Shown one piece after another: positions 23,127 through 34,050 of a DNA stretch of 64,000 nucleotides. The DNA is from Amanita rubescens (taxonomy: Eukaryota; Basidiomycota; Agaricomycetes; Agaricales; Amanitaceae): positions 90,799 through 154,798 of the forward strand of contig WION01000108.1 in the NCBI GenBank assembly GCA_015039365.1, given 5' to 3'. Positions within the stretch are counted from its first letter, which is position 1. Every line of letters starts with the position of its first letter. The translations under genes and the position numbers were made by a program. A model generated the notes under the pieces. That model was given only the letters and a program-made list of their open reading frames with translations, had not been told where the DNA came from and did not search any database.

Positions 23127-25427
23127 ACTGGAGCCCACCACTCGGTCCAGCCTTTGGCCGCACTTAAAGCCACTCTCATTTTCATTCACAAACAGCCCCC
23201 AGAGGCTCTCATTCTAATTGGATGGCCCCATCAGCTCATTCTTGCTCACACATGTCTATTGGTCACCGCCAAATGCGTCGTCTCTGCACCACACACTGCC
23301 GCTCGACATCTACTGCCTACAGCCTATTGGATTCCGCCTGCTGCAGCTCTATCGGACCCCGCTTCTGCATCACAGCCCGCTGAGACATGCACAGCGCTAG
23401 TGCTAGCTGCTATCTGCCTCAGCAGCTCCAATCCTCTGGCCTACATCCTATCCCAAGCGCTTGCACCATGCTGACCGATACCTACAGCCTGCCACGCCCT
23501 CATCGGAGTCCATCGGAAACCATTAGAACCTGCCAAGACTGCCACACAACGTTTGCACCGTCCTGCATCCTTATCAGTCACCATCGGTTGCCATCGCAGC
23601 CATCCGCCAACACCACCTTGCAGCACGTGTCAACCTCATGCACCACCTCTGTATCGCGTCCCACTGCTCAGTGTCCACAGCCTGACACAGCCTGATTGGA
23701 GCCTCCTAGCGCAGTCGCAGCCATCGGATCCCATCAGCCACCATCGCAGCTCATCCACAGACACCGACTTGCTGCACACGCCCGCCTCATGCACTTCGCC
23801 ACGCATTGGATACTTTCAGAGCACACCCCAGCCAGCCACCAGTCATTTCACGCCAACCCGACCCTTCATCATCGGATCGCATTCCCTACCTCACCAACAC
23901 ATGTAGACCATGCTCCTGCACCCTCCTTTCACCTCTCGCACTCGCTACAGCCGTCCGCTGCCATGATCCACATCTCCCGATGCTGCCAGCTTCTCTGCTC
24001 ACTTATCACCAGTCCGCTGATGCCTGCAAGTCGCCATTCTTTTTTTTTCAGCATTTTTTTTCTTTTCTACCCAGGATCAGGATACGGCGTAGCCATATTT
24101 GTTCAAATGGCTACATTTCATGCTCAATTGGACCTCAACCCATGTCTCACCACCATCAGCATCACCTCAGCTCTGTCATATCCCGTTCCGGACTCCACCC
24201 AAACTCCGTGACCTCAGACCCTGATGGATTCCCAACTATACCCATGACCACTTTCCACTCATGTCGCATCTCATATCAAGCCTATGCCAAACTCCAGAAA
24301 CTCCATCACAGACTCCATCACAACTCCATCACAACTCCGTGCCCGGACTCCATACTTTCCCTGACATTTGCTAAGTTCCTTTCTATGTATTTTCCATACT
24401 TGTTTCACCTCTTGTTTCATCTCAGGCATCACTGGTATCACAGTCCCTTTGTACCATATGCTCAGCTCCACTTCCTGTTCCATATCTCCATAGTTTCCTC
24501 GCTTAGCTAGTTCCCATCAGAGCACGGCCATAGCTTCCCTTGTCAGACTATGTATATAAGGCCTCACTTGTACTCATACAGTAGTCCGAATATTGACTTG
24601 GATTGTGCCCCAACTCGCATTGACTCCCTGTCTCTTATCATCTAAGACCTCATCCAGACCGCTCGCCCTCCGGACTCCATCCTGGACTCCAGAGCATTCT
24701 CCCGAAGTTTAGGCAAGACATACGTTAGCACGGCACAGCTTGCACACTGAAGCCTAGCCTTTCCCCACTCAGTCCCAGACTCTGTTATACTCCATCCTTT
24801 CCTGTCCACGGCTTAGTTCCCAGGCTCTGTCCCAATTAGGATCACCATCCTTACAAGCTCCAAAACCCTTGCCAAGTCAATCTTGAAGCACAATGGAGTG
24901 TGGGGGAAGTTGGGATAGACTCGGATAATGGATATCAGTACGCACAGACGCAGGACCCACCTTTAGCCCTTTTATGACTCGCATAGCCGCCGAATAGCCT
25001 TTAAGACGCGCAGGGTACGCACCCCAAATGAGTGGGGGTGGCCCTAAGCTGTGGGATGTGCCCCCACAAAATCGCATTTACTTTCTACCGCCAACAATGA
25101 CTACTGCGACCATGCCATCTGCTACTCTGCAACCGCAATGCACCCCTCCCCCTCACCCCAACAGCATCTACATCATGCCGACTGCCACCGAGACATCCAA
25201 CAACTTCCTGAGCCCTATCGCCACTGCCGACTCCTTTCTATTCACAACTACCTACGCACAATCGGACCTCGCCAACACTCGTCTACACCACCACCAACAC
25301 ATTCCCTCACCTCCAATGTTCCATCCTTCGCTGCTGACACTCCCTTCGCCTCTGACGTTCCATCTTGGTCTTCCACCAACGCGATGTGGGTTGACAGTGA
25401 TGTCAGCATTCAAAACTGGTGAGCGGG

Positions 25428-25745
25428 TGTAACATGCCGATATCGGCTATGTTGTACTCAGTGCTCAAACCCAACACATGGTGGACTCTGACCTCCGACA
25501 CTGCGGACCCCAAAACCTGACATCAGACACATTGGATCGTTGGACACATGTAGTACACGAGGTAGACAGTACATATACTTGTTGTAGTTTAGATATATAC
25601 ACCTTCTTTCCTTCCGACCACTTCAGTGCAATCGTCTGACAGTGCAGCCAAGGTTGGGTGCGACTGCCCCGTCCACCGAACTCATTTGGCACATGCCGAG
25701 ACACTTGGGGGTTGTGCGCAACACAGCCTCCTTTGAGTTGTTACA
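25428..25745 (+). repeat. 3' LTR of H2
   Basis: 318 bp, preceded by a short purine-rich tract (GAGCGGG), followed by the TSD copy ATGG. Confidence 0.92.
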
Positions 25746-26242
25746 ATGGATAACAGTATGCACAGACGCAGGCTCACCTTAGGACCCTTTTACGCACACA
25801 TAGCACCGCCAAAGCCACCGATTGATTTACTGGAGTGCAAGGTACACCCCTCACCGAGCGGGGGTGGCCAGAAATGTGGGATGCACACCCACACTCAATT
25901 TTACTTTCTACTGCTGACAATGAACACTGTGACCACACCATCTGCTACCCCGCACCCTTGACATGCCCCTCCCCTACACTCTGACAGCATCCGCATCACA
26001 CTGACCACTGCTGACAATTCCGAGACCACTGATGATCACCAAGCCCTACTGACACTGCCAACTCCTCATTTGAATCATCGACTACCTACACATGCTCGGA
26101 CCCCACGGACACTTTCGTCTATGCTACCACCGACCTCTGCTGCTCTACCAACATCCCTCCCTTGCTTCCAACATCCCATCTCATTCACCACCAACATGAC
26201 AGAGGTTGACGAGGATGTCAACATTCAAAAGTCCCCAGTGGG

Positions 26243-27048
26243 TGTAACGTATCGATTCTGGCTATGCTGGAATTGATACTGAAACCCTTCTGCCACCCAG
26301 ACTCAGACCTCTGACACCTCGGACCCCAACCTTGGCATCAGATATGTATCGGACCGATGAAACAATAATGAGAAGGCCGACGTGGAACAGTGTTCGGCCA
26401 AAGGGGCTACGGAGGTCTGACCAATGTGCTTAAGTGCGATAGAGTGCCGAGAGCGAAGGAGAAGGAACGGAACGGTGACCGAGTCACCGAGCGAGAAGGA
26501 GAACGGAAATCGGACGCAAGGGAACGAGAAAGAGAGCGGAAGTGAGACCGGCTGTATATTCGATGTCCAACTACTACAGACAATGCCGTATATATACTAC
26601 GAGGACATGAGGCTTACCTGCGACGAGCCTTCCTCCGAGTCCGTTGGTCCATGCGCGTCTAGGTGCCCCGTTGCGTTCGAATACTGCTCAAGTTGCGGGA
26701 ATGGCCCTGTCGCAATGTGGCCGGGCGTGAAGGTTTGACTTCGGAAGCTTCCATGATGCGTGATGTGATGCCGAGGATTGGAATGCGGCGTGCTTCGGTG
26801 TTCGGTTCCAACGTAGCCAGAACCGGCTCGTTACACCGAGTAGCACACATAGTACACGAGGTACAGAGTACATATAGCTTGTGGTGGCTTAGTCTAATAC
26901 AGTTTACTTTCCCCTCGCTTCACATCTACTTTCCAAGCTCAAGGAGTGCGACCGAGCTCGGACGAGCACCTTTCGGTGCTGCTGAACTCATCGGCCGCAT
27001 CGCATGTCGAAGGCTGCACCCCAAGTCAGCCTCACTTGCATTGTTTCA
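26243..27048 (+). repeat. 3' LTR of H, interrupted by a solo LTR
   Basis: Homologous to 21537-21851 in two pieces (26243-26357 and 26836-27048). The gap is exactly the solo LTR at 26358-26835 plus the 4-bp duplication. Confidence 0.9.
26358..26835 (+). mobile_element. Solo LTR (family I) inside the 3' LTR of H
   Basis: 478 bp, TGAAACAATAATGAG..GCTCGTTACA, with a perfect 4-bp TSD CCGA (26354-26357 and 26836-26839). A TATA-like TATATATACTACG lies near 26589. No other copy is in the window. Confidence 0.85.
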
Positions 27049-27052
27049 ACAA

Positions 27053-28411
27053 AGAGGGACTATCCTTCATTGATCTTTGACAAAACCCAATTTCTCCTTC
27101 ATCTCTGTTTTTTCCTCTTTGGTCATTGATCCAAAGTAATCTCCCATGGCTTGTCTTCTAATCACGGTTTTCCCTTTACAATATTTCACAATGTGTCCTA
27201 TTTTTCCGCAGTTATAGCATTTGGGCGAAGGACAGGTCATGGGTGTTTGGTGACTGGTCCACATCCATTGCATTTTCGTCTTTCACTTTAACCATGATTG
27301 TTTCTTTCTTTGGTTGGCTTGGGCCAGCCTGTGCATTTGTCCTTGTTACTTTGAACTCCCTTTTGCCATAGTACTTTTCGGCTTCTCAGAATTGTCTTTC
27401 TATTTCAGTGGCTCTGTTGTACCATGCTTGGAGTTGTCCTGGGATACTGCTGTCTCCGGGGTTTCCTAATTCAATTACTCTTCATCCAACTCCTCTTTTG
27501 ACTCCTCTTTTGAATTGATCAATGAGGGTGATTTCATCGAATCTGGAAAGTTGGGCCCATCCTTTAAATTCAATGATATATTCTTTGATCATTTTATCTC
27601 CTTGTTTTAATTCTCGAAGTTTCTTTACGGCCTCATCGCGCGTTTCCATGGTTAGGAAGTATTGTCTTGCTTCCTCTGCAAACCCCTTCCAGTTAAGGAG
27701 GGGAGGTTTGTGTGTAAACATGTATTTGGGCCATTCTGGGTGGTCATCCATTGCGGCTTCTGCTGGTATTACTGTATATGCTTGGTAATCTGTGCAGGTT
27801 CATCCAGGGTAGGTGTTTAGAAATCTAATTCTTTCTTCATCGTATTGAGCAATTTCTCCTATTTTTCCGTTTGCCCAGTTCATTGCCCGGTTGCCTTTGC
27901 CTTTCCTAATGCATTGAATTGCATAGGTAATCCATCCTCCTTCATCAGTTAATCTAACTTGAACGAAGTAGTAGTTCATTCTCCTAATCCAAGCATCAAT
28001 TTCTGCTGGTTCGCCTTCATAGTGTTCGGGTGGTTCAACTTTTAGTTCCAGTGGTCGAGTCCTAAGTCTATCATTTTCTCTATCAGCTCTTTCAGCAGCA
28101 CGTCATTCTCTTCCAAGTTGTCTTTCAAACTCTTGTTGTTGTTGTGCCAATTGTTGTTGAAAGTTTTTGTTTTGTATCCGTAGTTGTTCTACAATGTTTG
28201 CAATATTTGCTCCTAAAGCGGCTGCTGCTACCGCTGCCTCTTCATTGTCTGCTGTTATGTCTGCTATTGTAGGGGTTGCCGTTTGAGAAGTGGCTCTGAT
28301 AACGTTTCCAGTATCGTCAAAGGTGGGATTGACTACCTGGATATGGTTACAGCGCATGAGATAGGTGAATCCTGCCAGTGCAATAGCGGTGAATGCAGCT
28401 GGTAGGGCCAT
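27053..28411 (-). pseudogene. Element F gag (capsid-like, CCHC zinc knuckle)
   Basis: ATG at 28409-28411. The N-terminus is Ala-rich with a Gln-rich helical stretch (FQQQLAQQQQEFERQL). The middle is retrotransposon-gag-like (EGEPAEIDAWIRRM, WKGFAEEARQYF, YIIEFKGWAQLSRF). The C-terminus has a canonical knuckle CYNCGKIGHIVKYC (about 27173-27214). In-frame TGA codons (28103-28105, about 27800, 27482-27484, about 27390) break it; each sits where an Arg codon is plausible. It is separated from protease by the H insertion near 27052. Confidence 0.87.
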
Positions 28412-28555
28412 GGTTTAGCGGGTGTTCAGAGTTTGGATGAATTGTTGGTGTATTCGTGCAATATGGATTGCAATGAGGTAAAGGTATTGAAGGTGTGCTA
28501 TCAGGGCGATAGCGCGGAGGATTTGTTGAAAATTTGTGGTGAGTGGGGTGAAGAA

Positions 28556-28567
28556 AAGCAACAAGCT
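28556..28567 (-). promoter_or_regulatory. Putative self-primer site of element F
   Basis: On the minus strand AGCTTGTTGCTT lies 2 nt inside the 5' LTR. It is perfectly complementary (12 nt) to AAGCAACAAGCT in the LTR (plus 28722-28733), which starts 32 nt downstream of a minus-strand TATATAAG (plus 28758-28765). This is the arrangement of Tf1/sushi-type self-priming. Confidence 0.7.
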
Positions 28568-28569
28568 TA

Positions 28570-28890
28570 TGTCATGAGCCTTAGACAGGTGTCACAACAC
28601 AAGACTCAATCACTTCGTAGCTACTGCTGACAGCTTCAAACAGCGAGGATGAATACAAGACCCATCAAGGGTCAGGGCAAGTTGAGATAGGAATCACAAC
28701 TAAACTGTCCAAGGAAAGACTAGCTTGTTGCTTGGGTATTTACTACATATTACTCTACTTATATACTATCTAGGGTGTAGGGTTGTGGTATAGGGTATGA
28801 AGAAGTCATTAGGGTACAGGGTTAGTAAATACATGAGTTGTACATGCGCGAAGCATGCAGCATATCAAGGAGTGAAACAGGGGTGTGACA
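28570..28890 (-). repeat. 5' LTR of element F
   Basis: 321 bp, related to 15772-16089. Flanked on the right by the TSD copy TGGTC. It contains the minus-strand TATA box and putative transcription start described at the self-primer site. Confidence 0.92.
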
Positions 28891-28999
28891 TGGTCTAGGA
28901 ATGGTGTGGGACCAGAGTGGGTTCCAATGCCATTCCTAGGAAATATTTCAAAAATCACCAGGAATACTAGGAATCCACTAGGAAGCGTGGCTGAGTGTA

Positions 29000-29222
29000 A
29001 AGTACTGAAAAATCCGGAAAAATCATGTGATCAAGGTGGTGCAAGAATTATGTTCCAAAACAATGTCAAACTTAAGATATTTGCAACATACTTGTTTAAA
29101 TGCTTTGGGTTGAAAATTGAAAGGCTGCCAAAAAATCTTGAAAAATCTGGAAAATTCATGTGATCAAGGTGGCACAATAAGTATGTTCCAAAACAGAGCC
29201 AAACCCAAGATATTTGCAAATA
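29000..29222 (+). repeat. Two tandem copies of a repeat unit of about 130 bp
   Basis: Two diverged units, each with AAAAATC..GGAAAA.TCATGTG, GATCAAGGTGG, ATGTTCCAAAACA and AAGATATTTGCAA. Related fragments appear near 12500, 13210-13340 (inverse) and 30840-30990. Confidence 0.65.
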
Positions 29223-29529
29223 CTTCTTAGGTGATAAAACAAACCAGGTGTGGGTTCAGAGAGAGACTTACATAGCAGATGCAGGGATGACTCAAGGATG
29301 TGGTGACAATGTGATCATGGACTTACATAGTAGGATTCTGAAAGCTAATCTAATATCAGAAAAACAGCTGAAAATAGATAAGGGTATATAAAGCTTTACA
29401 ACAATTGAAAAGCATATACTAATCAGGAAAATGGTGGAAAATAGATAAGGGTATATAAAGCTTTATAACAACTAAAAAGTCTATAATATATACAACTCTG
29501 ATATGTCAATTGATAATAAAGGACAGTGG

Positions 29530-30303
29530 GGTTGGTGGATTTCACAAGGTAGCCCAGAATTGGCACTTTCACAAGTATGGGACTATCTGACAAATGAATG
29601 TACATCAAAGGCTACAATATCATGATCAGGAAAAATAAGTATTACAATTGTGGGCAATAGCTATAAGATTTGCCAAAAGCTACCAGCTGTCTCAGGGTAG
29701 ATAAGACACAGTAGCAATGGCAGATTACATCACAGATATCAGAGTGTGACCAATGGATACTAGTAGTTAGTAATATATACAACTTTGATATGTATTGATG
29801 ATAATGTAATATGTATAAAGGATGGTAGGGTTGGTAGATTTCACAAATACCTTCAAGATTTGAAAACAACATTCAGAGGTAGCTGCAAGTGGTTTTGTGC
29901 ATATAACTAGATTGTCCCAATCAACAATTCCTACTCCACAATTACTATGTAAGCCATTATCAGGCTTTATCTACTGTTTCAAGAGTGATAATGAAAGATC
30001 AAGCAATGATAAACTACACAATATCAGACATTACAAAGAATTACAGTTGATATATCTGAATTGTATTGAAGTATCAGCCAGTGATATTTTGCACAACAGT
30101 GTTGTAGGAAGTGATCAAGACATTATAAGGTCTTACAATTTCTCAAACATTCTGGCACTATATGAGCTTGAGATAGCACTGTCTTATCCACCCATTCTAT
30201 TGTAGCCTTTTACATTCATTTCCCAGATGGTCCCATCATCCATACTTGTGAAAGTGCAAATTCTGGACCTACCTCAGCATGAAATCTACCAACCCTACCA
30301 TCA
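29530..30303. repeat. Complex inverted repeats
   Basis: The arm at 30239-30302 is the inverse complement of two upstream sites: 29531-29582 (imperfect, sharing CACTTTCACAAGTATGG) and 29821-29843 (a 23-nt perfect match). The region could fold into alternative hairpins of about 0.45 and 0.7 kb. No TSD or TIR termini were found, and no gene is seen. Confidence 0.6.
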
Positions 30304-31680
30304 TTTATATAACATTATCAAGGTTGGCCCAGACTTACCAATTCCCTGCTCTTTGCCCTATGATACCCTACACATTTACCTCCATACACTGTGTATCTAA
30401 AGACCTATATTCATTAGAATTTGACTTACTGTTCTCCAATATCATCACCAAGGTCTTGCTTAAACAATATTGTCCACCCTCTGTCAACAGTTGTCTCAAA
30501 CCTGTTTAGTTTGCCAGACACCTCTATCATGGGGCCAAAGCTTGATAGGAAGAGACTGACATGATTATAGCACACTGACTTCACTATGTACTACTAGTAT
30601 GACAAATTACCAAGGAATCATCTAGGCCCCCCTTCCTCCTTGACTTTGATGATATCACCAATCACATTTATTCATGACTTCTGACAACATGTCATAGGTG
30701 ATTAGTGGTCACTGGTTGTTGCTGGCACAAGGTGAGATTGTGCAGATGGACCATGGCACACAACTACTAGTAGAGCACCAGCAACTCCTGCACTGGCTAC
30801 ACCCCTGCACTTTGCAACTGGCAGCAGCAACACATTGCAAGTTTCTCACACTTGCATCCTAAAAAGTATTTGCAAATACAATATGTCCAGTTTGGCCTCA
30901 CAATTCTTCAAATATGACCTGGATCACATGGTTTTTCTGCATCTTTCAAGAACTTTTTGGAATTTTATTAAAAATATAAATGATGCCAAACAACCATGCA
31001 TACCCATCACAAGGGTATCCAAATGTGGTATCTAACATTGCATATGGCAGAATAGGACAATCCTAATATACTAACACTAAATAACAATGCAACATCATCA
31101 CATTCAAAAGGACAAGAAGTGAACAGTCACTTTTATGTACAATATACATTATCCATGTTCCTTGTGACATTCTTACAACATGCAATACAAGTACAAACAA
31201 TGACAAATAAGCATCACAGTTGAAACAAGTGAGAAAATAGCTTTCAGATGCATATACATTCATTACACACATATTTTTAGATGTGTACTACATGTACAAA
31301 CAGTAGAAAATGTCATTAGTAATCATCAAAATCAAAACAAGCAAGAAAAGGGCTTTCAAATGGCTATACAAACATGTATATTCCCTATAAATGAGCTTTT
31401 AGGTGTGAAAACATCATAAAATTACATAATCAATATAGTAGGGGTGTTGTATACCATTATTTGTTAAAAGTAGGGTGTTATTCCGCACAATTTCACATGG
31501 AATCTGCAGAATTCTGTGGATTCCATGGATTCCATGGATTCCTCAAGGAATGGGGGGTGGACTGCAAAGTACTGAAAAATCTGATGCTTCAATTTCCTTG
31601 CGGATCTTCAGGCCATCAGACATCCACTTGGTTGTGTCCTTCATGGCTGCCCTAAACTCTTTGACAAAGTAACACAGATG
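30304..31680. other. AT-rich non-coding sequence
   Basis: I find only short frames and no conserved motif. The stretch at 31490-31590 (GGATTCCATGGATTCC.., then AAAGTACTGAAAAATC) resembles 28940-29010. Confidence 0.4.
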
Positions 31681-32640
31681 CCATGTATACATGATCAATG
31701 TCCCAACAAGAAAATGATGAAATTCCTCTGCAGTTTTGCGGGTGTAGCCCTCAGGGGCATGCAGGTGCCATCACTGGTTGTGTTAGCGTGGGCTGCACTC
31801 AACAACTTCAAGAAAGATGGTCACCAGTCAAGGGGAAAGGTGGTAGCTACCCCGCCTTCCTTAGTGAAGAACATTGTGGATTTGCTGAGCAATTTGGATA
31901 ATGCTTCGTTGGATTTATCTGGTGCCAGCCAGCTTGCCCATTCATATTCTGAGATTGTGGTTGACACCGGGAATTGATAGAGTTTATGCAAGAAACTGGC
32001 CCAGCGCTTGCCAAGATGTGATCTGCTGGTACATCTTTGGCCAACACTTAGAAATAAGATAGTAGGAAAATCGCCTTGAGAATTGAGTCAGGTCTTTCGG
32101 AAATGCCTTGAGGTTTTTGAGATACTCAGACACTGTTGCAATGTGTCCTTCCAAAGGCAATTCCACTCCCCTAAGTTGCCTTCATACAGGTAAGTATGGC
32201 GCAATAGGGTGGAAGCCTTGCTCACAATTCTAGACAAGCAGTTTTGTTGTCCTTCATAAGACTCCAAATACTATTTCAAATCTTAGCAGTGGTGGTAATG
32301 TCACCACACACACCCTCCCAAGGCTTGGTATATTTAATGCAGTACCCAAGATATCAGTCGGTCCTCCCCATCTCCTTATCATCTAAGTCCAATGGGTGTA
32401 ATACAAAGGATGGATCTAGGGTCAGTGAATTAGGGGTGGTCAGTTTGACTGCTGAATCATCCAACTCAGGCTCGATGTCACTGTCCACTGGGGAATTGGG
32501 GATGATGGCCAGTTCCCCATCTGCCAAAAGAGTGTTAAGGGCAAGTCTGGGATGTTTGTCAGGGTTTGGTGACTTCTCACAACATATCATGGGATCATGC
32601 CTGTTACATATGAAGTGTCCACACCTGTTTAGTAATAAGT
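31680..32640 (-). other. Possible decayed coding sequence, unidentified
   Basis: The minus strand has several short open segments (32354-32590, 31984-32166, 31847-32047) with normal-looking amino-acid composition separated by stops and shifts. An example is EGHIATVSEYLKNLKAFPKD. No domain is recognised. It could be a dead transposon or host gene. Confidence 0.25.
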
Positions 32641-33540
32641 TATAGATAACTTATATTTGGATTTCAACTTACCAGCATCATCTCTCTTCTCCACCAAGCA
32701 AGACATAATGGATGTATGCTGCTATCCTTGTCTGAGTTTGTCAGGGCAGTCCTTATTGACATTCTCACAGTCAAAATTTGAATAAAAGTCCCTGGATGCA
32801 AAGGAGGGACCATCCTCTTTTGGGTTGGCAACAACCCACCAATCAGCACATGGAACCAACCTTGTAAAGTCCCGGTTCATCCCAGTTCCCAACCCCTATG
32901 TATCTATTACAGACATCCCTACAACATTGGGACTTCACTTCATAACCCAACCACTTGTTGATGATTCATCATTATCAGTATGGGATGATGCACAGTAGGC
33001 ATATGTCCCAAAAGCTGATGTGCTGGGGTGACCCAAAATGTTCCTTGCATTTAAGGTGATCAATGCTGTTTCCTGTATAATTTATCATAAAATACCACTT
33101 CAACAAATGAAAAACTAAAGGTTGGCATAAAACCCTCCAAAAAAGAGGAATTTCTTGCTTGCATTACTAATATAAAAACATACCTACACTTGAAATATAC
33201 AGCAAAATGATTTACATGGACATCCCAACACCTGATCAGCCCATCAAAAACCTCTATTTAGAAAGGGACAGATCATGTGTCTCCATTTCTATTGGCTACC
33301 TGTAATAAATGTGGACATAAAATAATTATTTCTGAAGTTTTACAAGTCCCTTCTCCCACATCCAGACATATTGCCATTTCTGGAAGGTGGGGGATGTATT
33401 TGTATATGTTTTTGACATGGGAATTTGAGCACAAATTAGGAACAAGATGATTGCCTTATTTGGTAAGATAGACAGGTTCCAAATAAGGCAAGCTTACCAC
33501 TTTTGGAATGAAAGTTTGGTGCTAATTTCATTCCAACACT
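32641..33540. other. No gene seen
   Basis: AT-rich sequence with only short frames and no repeat unit that I could delimit. Confidence 0.4.
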
Positions 33541-33860
33541 TTACCCTCCCCCACGTGTCCTTGTGGACTCCTTGTGGACTCCTGGACTCCTCAGGACTCC
33601 TCAGGACTCCCTGTAGACTCCTGATAAATTGACATAAAATGCCAGGAGTGGACAAGGACTCCTTGTGGACTCCTTGTTCACTCCTCATTGACTGCAAAAA
33701 AGCGAAAAATGCCAGGAGTCATCCCACAAGGAGTGGACCAGGAGTCCCTGTGGAGTCCTGCTCACTCCTGGTTCAAAGCAAAAAAGTAGTAAGTAAAATT
33801 GCAAGGACTGGACAGGAGTCCCTGTGGAGTCCTGCTCACTCCCTGCTCACTTGTCATTAC
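33540..33860 (-). repeat. GGACTCC minisatellite block (inverse of 13625-13850)
   Basis: Dense degenerate GGACTCC/GGAGTCC repeats, entered by CTTTACCCTCCCCCACGTG. It is the inverse-orientation relative of the block at 13625-13860, including the GGGGGAGGGTAAAG edge. Confidence 0.7.
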
Positions 33861-34050
33861 TGTAACAATGGCAACAGAAATCTGTTGCACTACAATGCTA
33901 CATAACAGTGAATCTAAATAACTTAGTACAAACCATTTAAAAACCTCATCTGCGCCAATCAATACCAACACCATCACCACCACCACTATCATCATCACCA
34001 TCCACCTGTGGCCCACTTTTTTCCTGCTCTGATTGTTTGTTGATGTAATA

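Larger units (their letters stand above)
22809..25745 (+). mobile_element. Non-autonomous LTR retrotransposon H2 nested in H
   Basis: LTRs of 318 bp at 22809-23126 and 25428-25745 (TGTAACATGCC..GTTGTTACA), with TSD ATGG (22805-22808 and 25746-25749). It has the same primer site as H. Its interior (about 2.3 kb) is related in blocks to the H interior (for example GATGGCCCCATCAGCTCATT) but has no conserved coding motif. It is a sibling subfamily of H inserted into H. Confidence 0.9.
21537..27048 (+). mobile_element. Non-autonomous LTR retrotransposon H (LARD-like)
   Basis: LTRs at 21537-21851 and 26243-27048 (the latter split by a solo LTR). The element has inserted between gag and protease of F. 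The TSD is 4 bp and imperfect (ACGA 21533-21536, ACAA 27049-27052). Immediately inside the 5' LTR, after 2 nt, is TGGAGCCCACCACTCGG, a typical tRNA 3'-end primer site. No gag or pol motif is present internally. It contains element H2. Confidence 0.85.
15772..28890 (-). mobile_element. Ty3/Gypsy chromovirus element F, full span with nested insertions
   Basis: One insertion bounded by related LTRs (15772-16089 and 28570-28890) and a perfect TSD TGGTC (15767-15771 and 28891-28895). Minus-strand order: 5' LTR, self-complementary primer site, gag with CCHC knuckle, [H insertion], protease, RT, RNase H, integrase, chromodomain, [solo LTR], purine tract, 3' LTR. Without inserts it is about 6.5 kb. 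Many TGA stops and several frameshifts make it non-autonomous. Confidence 0.93.

Noticed and set aside
21751..24510. Many overlapping long ORFs in H and H2 interiors (Pro/Ser/His-rich)
   Set aside because: They occur in several frames at once, owing to C-rich composition and lack of stops, and are not conserved between H and H2.
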